Origin: a virus
Length of the DNA: 24,398 nt
Strand: one strand, 5' to 3'
IMG/VR virus record: IMGVR_UViG_3300006925_000144
Span: 1 to 24,398 of that record
Below the pieces are notes generated by a model that was given only the letters and a program-made list of their open reading frames with translations, had not been told where the DNA came from and ran no database searches. This document shows positions 14,725-22,206 of the stretch, in pieces; the stretch's first letter is position 1, and each line of letters opens with the position of its first letter. A program made the translations under genes and the position numbers.

Positions 14725-15842
14725 TGCCTATTAAGAAAAGTGATATCGAAGCTAGGCGTTCCTGGTTGGCGAATTATGCGAGAAACACGCTTGATAGTAT
14801 GTTGCCGTTTGGCGACGAGACTCCAGTACAAGAGGAAGTCACGTCGAGAACTTCCCAAAGGCACGGCTTTTTTGCTTTAGGCACAGTAGTACAAACTCTT
14901 GATGAACAAAGAGCAGGTAGAATTCGGGTTACTTCCCCCGCATTCCCCGAAGGCGCACAAACATGTGATTATGTATCTCCAATTGCTGGAGCTGGTTATG
15001 GTTTTTTTGCTGTACCAGGAATAGGTGCAACGGTTCTGGTAGCTCGAGTAGCACCCACCGACCCGCCTTCTCAAAATATCTGGCTGGGCTGTTTGTATGC
15101 TCCGGGTCAGGCTGACCTACCCGACACTAAAACTCAACCTTATATTTTAGGAGAAGCTTCTCAACTTCCGAAAAACGAAGTAATGGATAATGGTGAGGCT
15201 CCCCCCAATGACCCCACTGTCTCTTATGGGGTACCTAACGAGTCGGATGTTTATCGGGATAATGACCTCCCCGATTCTTTCGTATTAAAACACCCAAAAG
15301 GACACAGTATATCCTTAACAGATAAGAACACGTCTGAACGTAAAACAAACGAAATTAAATTAAAGACGGGAGGAAACAAGAGACTTGTTATGAGTGATGC
15401 TCCCGCCCCCACGGGAGGAGAAAATATTACCCTCGTTGACGAGAATAATAATCAGGTAAAAATCACAAGCGTTGGTCATGGAAATGTGGGAGATGATTCC
15501 ATTATAACAAGTGTAGGGGGAAATGTAGAAGTAAATACCGAGACGGGAGCGATGGAGCACACCATCAGCAAAAGAAGTACAAAACACTTCTCCGTAGATA
15601 ACTTGGGGTTAGGTGATATAGAACTAACGTCACATAATGGACACATTGTATTAGAAGCGGAAGCAGGAATCACTATAAAATGTGGGGCTTGTAGTATCGT
15701 TATGACTCCCGATGCTATTAATATTAATGGTCCTAATGGAGATGTGGTTATCGAACAAACCTCACTCAACAACCATACGCACCCATACACTGACACCAAC
15801 GTACCACTCGGCACCGTGCCAACTCAGCCACCATCCCCATAA
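14724..15842 (+). CDS. Tail spike/central needle (gp5-like OB-fold plus beta-helix, HxH tip)
   Basis: The protein has 372 aa and the start is fixed by AAGGAGGT. It should trimerise on the hub and pierce the outer membrane. Residues about 48-130 (GFFALGTVVQTLDEQRAGRI to NIWLGCLYAPG) form the gp5/VgrG-type OB-fold. Residues about 190-340 have short repeated polar strands (KHPKGHSISLTD, NEIKLKTGG, ITLVDENNNQVKI, ITIKCGACSIVMTPDAININ) as in the spike beta-helix. H351 and H353 (HTHPY) give the HxH motif that holds iron at the tip of P2 gpV-type spikes. No lysozyme domain lies between OB-fold and helix, unlike T4 gp5, so peptidoglycan cutting must come from elsewhere. The protein ends in a proline-rich tail. 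Confidence 0.92.
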   Translation: MPIKKSDIEARRSWLANYARNTLDSMLPFGDETPVQEEVTSRTSQRHGFFALGTVVQTLDEQRAGRIRVTSPAFPEGAQTCDYVSPIAGAGYGFFAVPGIGATVLVARVAPTDPPSQNIWLGCLYAPGQADLPDTKTQPYILGEASQLPKNEVMDNGEAPPNDPTVSYGVPNESDVYRDNDLPDSFVLKHPKGHSISLTDKNTSERKTNEIKLKTGGNKRLVMSDAPAPTGGENITLVDENNNQVKITSVGHGNVGDDSIITSVGGNVEVNTETGAMEHTISKRSTKHFSVDNLGLGDIELTSHNGHIVLEAEAGITIKCGACSIVMTPDAININGPNGDVVIEQTSLNNHTHPYTDTNVPLGTVPTQPPSP

Positions 15843-15844
15843 CC

Positions 15845-16978
15845 ATGGTTACAGTCATAGAAAAAGAAATATACGGAAGCTCTCTTTGCTTTTGGGGGAA
15901 TACTAGAGATACCCCCGATAGGAATGCGGATGATTTGTCCCCATACTTCGGACAGACGTACCAATTAGACACGGTTTCCGGTAGCCAAACAGTGTATAGG
16001 AATAGGGACCCACAGTCTAACGGAGCATTCCCCCCAACTCCAAAAATTATAAGCAAGTTAAGTATTGAACCTTTATGGACCTATAGTAATATAAATCCTA
16101 ATAGTGTTGCTGGCCCGGGAGGGGGAAGTCCGTACACCGCATTTTTCGGGAATGTGAGAGTACAGCCTTATATTGCAACCCAACCTCTTAACAATCTAAC
16201 CCAAAACTTCTTTGCTTTCTCCGCAAGCAATGATGTAGAATGGAAACTGAATCAATGGGGTCCTACCGCTGGTCTCGAAGAAGGTGCTAACGATATACAT
16301 TATGACGATAAATTCGTATTACAGCCATGGGAAGATTTAAAAGTAAGACTGCTTAACGCTGATTTATCTGGAGAACTACAGACCCTGCCCGCTGGCAATC
16401 CAACTGCCATCGCCGCACGTCTCGGACAGTGGGTCGATAACTGGTATAACTCAACGCAGCCTGTCGCCAAGATTCGCATTGAACTTGATGAATTCACTCC
16501 TTCCTCCCAATATTTTCATCGAGCAAGTCTTAATGATATTGAGTTAAAGGCTACTGAGATTTACGGCAATTACCAGGACATAACCCTTTTAGATTTCCGC
16601 AGTAACTCCCCCACCCTAAACAAACCCCCATTTAACACCTCTTCGTTTACTTCTTTTAGTTTAGAGAATTTAGATTTTAGAAGCGCGTACCCCTGGGGAG
16701 GAATTTCCACAACTAAATTTATGTATTCTATAATGTTGCACACTGAAGGTAATCCCCCCGCAACCAGATATATCAGAAAGTACGTTAGGTTCACAGGAGG
16801 CGTAGCCTCTGATTTAGAAATAAATGGGCTTTTAAAGGATATAGGACCGTTGTTAGTAGACAAAGGACAGTGGTTGGCAGTTAGGCTGCACAATTTTGAA
16901 TCAACCATACCAACCGCAACAGAAGCCCTTACCGCCAGACAAATGCCAGGATTTTGGCTCAACGGAACAATAACCTAA
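15845..16978 (+). CDS. Unknown virion-like protein of the baseplate cluster
   Basis: The protein has 377 aa from an ATG two bases after the spike stop; no Shine-Dalgarno is seen. The composition is rich in Asn, Pro, Gly, Ser and aromatics, with many short beta-like segments, typical of baseplate or fibre-attachment proteins. There is no signal peptide, membrane segment, coiled coil or enzyme motif. I do not recognise the family. Its position between spike and LamG protein suggests a baseplate periphery or fibre-connector part. It is followed by a TATAAT directly before the next gene. Confidence 0.85.
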   Translation: MVTVIEKEIYGSSLCFWGNTRDTPDRNADDLSPYFGQTYQLDTVSGSQTVYRNRDPQSNGAFPPTPKIISKLSIEPLWTYSNINPNSVAGPGGGSPYTAFFGNVRVQPYIATQPLNNLTQNFFAFSASNDVEWKLNQWGPTAGLEEGANDIHYDDKFVLQPWEDLKVRLLNADLSGELQTLPAGNPTAIAARLGQWVDNWYNSTQPVAKIRIELDEFTPSSQYFHRASLNDIELKATEIYGNYQDITLLDFRSNSPTLNKPPFNTSSFTSFSLENLDFRSAYPWGGISTTKFMYSIMLHTEGNPPATRYIRKYVRFTGGVASDLEINGLLKDIGPLLVDKGQWLAVRLHNFESTIPTATEALTARQMPGFWLNGTIT

Positions 16979-16979
16979 A

Positions 16980-16985
16980 TATAAT
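16980..16985 (+). promoter_or_regulatory. TATAAT six bases before the LamG-protein ATG
   Basis: TATAAT is followed by AGACTA and then the ATG at 16992. The same TATAAT-N6-ATG spacing occurs before uvsW on the other strand (3332-3327). If used as a -10 element, the transcript would be leaderless or nearly so. There is no -35 box, and chance in AT-rich DNA is possible. Confidence 0.3.
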
Positions 16986-16991
16986 AGACTA

Positions 16992-19900
16992 ATGACGTTA
17001 TTCACAGAAAAATCTCTTAACTTGATGCCATCACAGGCATTGACGGGGTTAAGCAATTCCTTGCTTGTAGATAAAGAGGCAAAACAAGTTTCTTTGGCAA
17101 CGGCTAACAATAAAATCGCCAAACTCTCAGGGACGTCAGTTTTACGAAACCCAGTAGCAGGTAGAATTCAAGTCGCTAACGGCGAAGGTCCATCCGCTGC
17201 AACCACACAGGAATCTATGAGTGCTCCTGCTGTATCAGTCTCTAACGGAGCGTCCTTACTTAATAACTCAGAAATGAACCCCAATGGAGCGCCCGTATAT
17301 GTGCCCGGCACCGTTCCACCTGAAACATCTTCACAGGACATCGCTGAAATGTCCTCAGAAGTAAACTCATACTTCTCTACTACCGAAACGCCTACAAGTA
17401 ATATAACTACAGGAAAAATATCGGTATTACAGATAGCCGCATCCGAGATTGCAGCGGGAATTAAGCAGATAGATACCACAATTGATTTGATTTCTCTTAT
17501 TTTAGAGCGGAGAGCAAATGGCGAGCTGCCAAACCCAGCTCTTAATTTTTCAGCCTTGAATTTGGACGATATTCCTGAGTTTGCCAAAGAAAAATTGGAT
17601 GCGGCTCTTGATGCCAACGAAAATCTTATTCAGAACAAAATCATTGCTCCTTTTGTTGCGAACCAACGTATACTCAATACACTGAAAGCACAGGCTTCAG
17701 GTATCTTGGGGGATTTGGACCCCGTGTTTGACCTAGATTTTGGTCCCCCTATCTCTACTACAGATAGGTTCGTGCTATCACAAGACGGTCTTTATTATAA
17801 CTCTAGAACAGCTAAAGTCCCTGACATAGTTCCGTACCCCGTGTCTGCTAATATGTGGAACCTTCAATACGATTCTAATAGGGGTGGACGCGGTTTATCT
17901 TTTACGGAAGAGGATGGAGAGAGCACTGTAAATACTATTTTTGATTTAAACAAGGCATACGAAAAAGAGAACCCCAGAGTTAAAGACTTTCTTGAATTTG
18001 ATGATATTCTTCAACAGTTTGAAGACGATAAAATGTCTCATATGACCGAGGTTTCCGGATATATCAGCGAGATTCTAGCAAACGGGTACGGTCCCACAGA
18101 CGCGATTGTCCAGTCCTATACCGCGCAGCTAGGCGCTGTGGCATCTGTGTATGATGGAAAGATAAAAAAGAGAAAGAGACAGCTGACAATCGCAGCGGTT
18201 TACGGGAGAAACGATTTCGCAGTAACCAATAGAACCCACCCTCTCGGTGAAGGTCTATTCTTTCAGTACGAACCCCCGCAAGGCAAAGCTTTTGAGTACA
18301 AGTTACAGTATAAGGAATTACCCGACAAACTAAAAAGCGTAACTTTCTACACTCTAGAAGGAGGTCAGACAGTTCCGTATAATACCCAGTCAAAACAAGT
18401 AGTGGATGTTCAGTTACCAGAAAACATTTTGGCTAAAGTTGGTAGTTGGAAACAAATTCCCCGAATCCCCGTTAACGATTTCTCCTACTTAAAGCAATCG
18501 GATATTCCTTTAAACGCACAAAAAAATATAACCCTATTCTCAGAGGACCTAAACACCGTTATCGTTCCATATCAAGCTCGGTATGTGGTGGCTCCAACTG
18601 ACCGCCCCGTTCGGTCCGTGGACTCGTTGGCGGTAGACCCTATTGGTTTGGGAGACTGGACTCACAGACAAACCTACGGCAGTTTGAGTGCAACAACTCC
18701 TTTGTATAAATCCTTAACTGATGATATTGTGTCTGATGGTCTATTGGCGTGTTACAATTTCCTAGACCCAGACGCCGTCACCCAACCGTCTGGAACTTTA
18801 TACGCTTTAAATAATGCAGCCGAAGGTTCGACCCGTCTCGACGCAAAATTAGTGGGGTGGGATAAATCACTAGTATTTCCTTCGGGTGTTGGTCAAGCTT
18901 ATTTCGCAGGAACCATATTTGATGAACGCGAATCCCAAAATCCTTTATGGGCTAATGTCTCTGGGTCTTATGCTCGACTACCTAACTCTACAAGAAACTA
19001 CAATTTACTTGAACCTAATATCCCATTCAACGGAGTTAGACCTTTAGATAATTTATTCTACAGTAAGAAGGGAATTTCGATTGATTTCTGGGCTTACGTG
19101 CCTAATGTACACAAGAATATGACGGATACTCATAGGTACAGGTTAGCGTTTGCTAATGAGAACAGTGGTCCTGTAGCATCCAATTATGTAGCCGCATCCA
19201 CTCAGTCGAAAGCTGGAGGCACTAACTTTGCTAGAACTATAGGTATGATAATGGGTTGGAGAGACCAGGGCTCCCCAAAAACTAACACTTTGGGGGCATA
19301 TCCTTTTTATTCAAGCGGGTTGGAGTTTTGTATTGCGCCTACTGTAGGACAAAACCAATCTTATACAACCACTCCACAAACATCTTGGGGACATAGTGTG
19401 TGTTTAGCCGAGCGATGGGCCGCCTCCGCAGGAATTACACCTCCGCCAGGAGAAACTACCCAAGTAGGAATGTTTATTCCTAGTTCGGTCCTAACTTCAA
19501 GTGGCTATGGAATCCAGGACGTTAGCTCGGGATACCACCATATCAATATATCTTTTGACTACAATAAAGAGAAAGTAGATTTCCATTTTGATGGAGAATT
19601 ACTTACCACCTCTTCATTAACTGACGTATTGGGAGGCTCCCCTAATGATACAGTGCTTCCAACGGCAGTAAAAATGAATCTAGAGAACCAAACTGATGTT
19701 ATTAGTTTTAATGACCCTACGACCGAGAGCTTTTTAGGAAATACGGTTTATGATGAGAGGTGTACCCCGGAGCGAGTAGCATTCCCAGTATTCACCCCTT
19801 GGATTATTGGTGGTGGGTATACGGATAACATTCCAAGAATCCCCGGCACCAGCTCTAGACCCCAAGGGTTTCTAGGGAGCAACGCAAATAACTTCCATCA

Positions 19901-20162
19901 GCAGACACAAAAAGGTGATTCCGTAAGCTCAATCACTTTGGGAAATTTGGGGGATTATCCCGTGGGTCAGCATGACCCTCCCCTATCAGGAGGAACAGGA
20001 GGAACTCACCCCGCAAGAAGACAGATTCCCCGCAGTGGCTTAGATGGCTTTATCGGTAGTTTTAAGATTTATTCTCGACCTCTAAATACTTCTGAAGCTA
20101 AAATAAATTATGATAGCCAGAAAGGATTCTTTCACAATATCTTAATATCAAGCCCAGAATAA
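16992..20162 (+). CDS. Large structural protein with C-terminal LamG/concanavalin-like domain
   Basis: The protein has 1056 aa. Residues 1-200 are Ser/Thr/Asn-rich and partly disordered; about 140-260 include helices (LQIAASEIAAGIKQIDTTID). From about 585 the sequence follows a laminin-G/concanavalin A-like fold: LLACYNFLDPDA (about 583), ISIDFWAYVPN (about 695), GYHHINISFDYNKEKVDFHF (about 847) with DGELL, and LDGFIGSFKIYSRPL (about 1015), which is the usual final strand set. Such domains bind glycans, so a baseplate-borne adhesin or fibre-attachment protein is likely. The gene lies between the unknown virion gene and gp25 and abuts the gp25 ATG with no gap. There is no Shine-Dalgarno. Folding without a trimerisation motif makes a fibre call less certain. 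Confidence 0.85.
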   Translation: MTLFTEKSLNLMPSQALTGLSNSLLVDKEAKQVSLATANNKIAKLSGTSVLRNPVAGRIQVANGEGPSAATTQESMSAPAVSVSNGASLLNNSEMNPNGAPVYVPGTVPPETSSQDIAEMSSEVNSYFSTTETPTSNITTGKISVLQIAASEIAAGIKQIDTTIDLISLILERRANGELPNPALNFSALNLDDIPEFAKEKLDAALDANENLIQNKIIAPFVANQRILNTLKAQASGILGDLDPVFDLDFGPPISTTDRFVLSQDGLYYNSRTAKVPDIVPYPVSANMWNLQYDSNRGGRGLSFTEEDGESTVNTIFDLNKAYEKENPRVKDFLEFDDILQQFEDDKMSHMTEVSGYISEILANGYGPTDAIVQSYTAQLGAVASVYDGKIKKRKRQLTIAAVYGRNDFAVTNRTHPLGEGLFFQYEPPQGKAFEYKLQYKELPDKLKSVTFYTLEGGQTVPYNTQSKQVVDVQLPENILAKVGSWKQIPRIPVNDFSYLKQSDIPLNAQKNITLFSEDLNTVIVPYQARYVVAPTDRPVRSVDSLAVDPIGLGDWTHRQTYGSLSATTPLYKSLTDDIVSDGLLACYNFLDPDAVTQPSGTLYALNNAAEGSTRLDAKLVGWDKSLVFPSGVGQAYFAGTIFDERESQNPLWANVSGSYARLPNSTRNYNLLEPNIPFNGVRPLDNLFYSKKGISIDFWAYVPNVHKNMTDTHRYRLAFANENSGPVASNYVAASTQSKAGGTNFARTIGMIMGWRDQGSPKTNTLGAYPFYSSGLEFCIAPTVGQNQSYTTTPQTSWGHSVCLAERWAASAGITPPPGETTQVGMFIPSSVLTSSGYGIQDVSSGYHHINISFDYNKEKVDFHFDGELLTTSSLTDVLGGSPNDTVLPTAVKMNLENQTDVISFNDPTTESFLGNTVYDERCTPERVAFPVFTPWIIGGGYTDNIPRIPGTSSRPQGFLGSNANNFHQQTQKGDSVSSITLGNLGDYPVGQHDPPLSGGTGGTHPARRQIPRSGLDGFIGSFKIYSRPLNTSEAKINYDSQKGFFHNILISSPE

Positions 20163-20573
20163 ATGACTAATTTCGATTTAACCTACGTAAAAACTAACGC
20201 CAAGAAAAATATTTTTGGCGTAGCATTCCCGATGATGAAACAGGGAATTGGAGGTTACGTTGCACAGAACGAAAATCTAAGGTCATTGAGGGATTGCGTT
20301 ATTCAGTTGATTATGACTGGAAGAGGGGCGAGAGTTATGAGACCAGATTTTGGGACTGACTTGAGAGCTTCCGTATTTGAACAGTTTACTGACGACCTAA
20401 TTGACACTTTAAGGAGTCAGATTTTAGAAACTATTTCTAAATATGAACCGAGAGTTATTGTTAAGCGTATTTCTTTGACTCCCGACTACGAAAACCATAC
20501 TTTAAAAGTAGAACTTTATATTACATCGAAAGATGATTTGCTAAACGGAGAACTGGTGGAGGTTCTCATATAA
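20163..20573 (+). CDS. gp25: Baseplate wedge protein gp25 (GPW/gp25 family)
   Basis: The protein has 136 aa, matching T4 gp25 (132 aa). It joins the wedge core and starts sheath polymerisation. The lines NLRSLRDCVIQLIMTGRGAR (38-57), RPDFGTDL (60-67) and KYEPRVIVKRI (93-103, with the conserved EPR of the family) are typical of the GPW_gp25 fold. The C-terminal strand (HTLKVELYI) is also as expected. The ATG follows the LamG gene stop directly, and the stop is 2 nt before gp6. The family resembles a lysozyme-like fold in name only; no catalytic residues are seen. Confidence 0.96.
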   Translation: MTNFDLTYVKTNAKKNIFGVAFPMMKQGIGGYVAQNENLRSLRDCVIQLIMTGRGARVMRPDFGTDLRASVFEQFTDDLIDTLRSQILETISKYEPRVIVKRISLTPDYENHTLKVELYITSKDDLLNGELVEVLI

Positions 20574-20575
20574 TT

Positions 20576-22204
20576 ATGCCAACCAACACTAATTATTCCC
20601 GTTATTTTAAAGGCTTGTATAACATATCAGGCTTTGATGGGTCCATTGAGTCCGACTTTTTAAAGTTAGGTCAGGTACCCGATGACCGAAAATCCGACCT
20701 TATTGATTATAATATCAATGGGTTTGACCAGTATCGTAAAGCTTTACAAGATTACTTAAAATCGGTCTATCCACTGGACTACAATAACTTTGCCGCCTCT
20801 GACCTGGGACAGATGCTGCTAGAAATGTTTGCTTATATGTCTTCCGTACTTGCTTTGCGGACTGATATGACAGCCAATGAAATGTACATTGATACTGTAA
20901 AGAGCGAGGATAATCTAAAAAGGCTTTTGGAGCTTATTGGGGTTCGTATGAAAGGTCCCACTGCGTCTAAAGCCACGGGACTATTAACATTTCCAGATAG
21001 CACCACACCAGGTTCTACTGTTGTGATTAATCGAGCCTCCAGAACAATTGAGGTGATTAATCAGCGTAGCAATGTTCCATTGGCATACACCGTAACCAAG
21101 CAGTTAACAGACGGAACTTTAGATTTATTTTCTAAGGACTTATCCTTAGGTTCTGCTGATTTTGAAGGTCAAGTAGCAAGTAGTTTGTTTTTGGTTGAAG
21201 GAGCATTTAATACGGCAAACGGGACATTTAGAGGGGGGGTTAAAACCCGACAAACCTTTGAGATTACCGATGGACCTGTGATTGAAGGTAGTATCGGTGT
21301 TTCGTCCACTGAAGGTGGGGGTACTCTGTATAACGAAATCAGTAACTTATTCCTCGCCTCGGGAGGAGGCACTCCTGTTTTCGAAAAAACTTATACGGGA
21401 GGGTTTGGATGTGTCCTTACTTTTGGGGACGGAGTCAGAGGAAAGCTGCCAACTCCAGGAACGTCTTTTGTAGTTACTTATCGAACCGGAGGTGGGGGTA
21501 ACGGAAACATTGCACGAGGAACTCTAAACAGTACTATTAGATGTTTTAATGGTCCTACTGCAACCCCGGTAGATGCTACCATAACAAACACAACTAAAGG
21601 TTCCGGAGGAAACCCGCCCGAGTCGGTAGAACACGCCAAACGATACGCGCCGTACTTCTTCAGGACTCAATATCGAGCAGTAACAGGGGAAGATTATAAT
21701 ACCCTTGCTAATTCTTTTGTGGGTACGGGGGGAACTACCGCCAAAGCTATGGCTTCATTACGGACTAACGGAGCCGCAGCCAATGTTATAGATTTGTTCG
21801 TATTATCAAAAGCGTCGAACAACCAACTGGAAAGGGCGTCCGTGGCGATGAAGAAAGAATTATTAGATTATTTCCAGAACTATAAGATGTTGACGGATGA
21901 TATAGTCATCTCTGACGGAGTAGTAAGAACGTTAGATTTGGTAGCAACCCTTTATATTGATAAATCTAATAAGAGATTCATTGATTCGATTCAGCAAAAA
22001 GCAGCAGATAAATTGCTTGAGTTTTTTAATGTCGATAACTTAGCTTTCGGTGAAAAGATAAGCATGGCCGAACTGAATAATTTCATGTTAACTGTTCCTG
22101 AGATTAGATTCTTCCAAGTAAACAATCTCCCAGAAAACATTTACGTGAACTTTAATGAAATTGTTCAACTGAACAACTTTGAATTTACTACGGAGCTTGT
22201 ATAA
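20576..22204 (+). CDS. gp6: Baseplate wedge protein gp6-like (baseplate J family)
   Basis: The protein has 542 aa (T4 gp6 is 660 aa, P2 gpJ 302 aa). It forms the wedge dimer that closes the inner baseplate ring. The N-terminal helix pair LGQMLLEMFAYMSSVLALRT (77-96) and NEMYIDTVKSEDNLKRLLEL (101-120) is the J-family signature. VTGEDYNTLANS (about 367-378) is the other conserved block. The C-terminal part includes the J-like KISMAELNNFMLTVPEIRFF strand set. A Gly-rich middle (about 215-350) is probably loop-rich. GGAGG lies about 13 nt before the ATG, too far for strong use. The order 25-6-7 equals the wedge order W-J-I in P2-like phages. Confidence 0.94.
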   Translation: MPTNTNYSRYFKGLYNISGFDGSIESDFLKLGQVPDDRKSDLIDYNINGFDQYRKALQDYLKSVYPLDYNNFAASDLGQMLLEMFAYMSSVLALRTDMTANEMYIDTVKSEDNLKRLLELIGVRMKGPTASKATGLLTFPDSTTPGSTVVINRASRTIEVINQRSNVPLAYTVTKQLTDGTLDLFSKDLSLGSADFEGQVASSLFLVEGAFNTANGTFRGGVKTRQTFEITDGPVIEGSIGVSSTEGGGTLYNEISNLFLASGGGTPVFEKTYTGGFGCVLTFGDGVRGKLPTPGTSFVVTYRTGGGGNGNIARGTLNSTIRCFNGPTATPVDATITNTTKGSGGNPPESVEHAKRYAPYFFRTQYRAVTGEDYNTLANSFVGTGGTTAKAMASLRTNGAAANVIDLFVLSKASNNQLERASVAMKKELLDYFQNYKMLTDDIVISDGVVRTLDLVATLYIDKSNKRFIDSIQQKAADKLLEFFNVDNLAFGEKISMAELNNFMLTVPEIRFFQVNNLPENIYVNFNEIVQLNNFEFTTELV

Positions 22205-22206
22205 CC

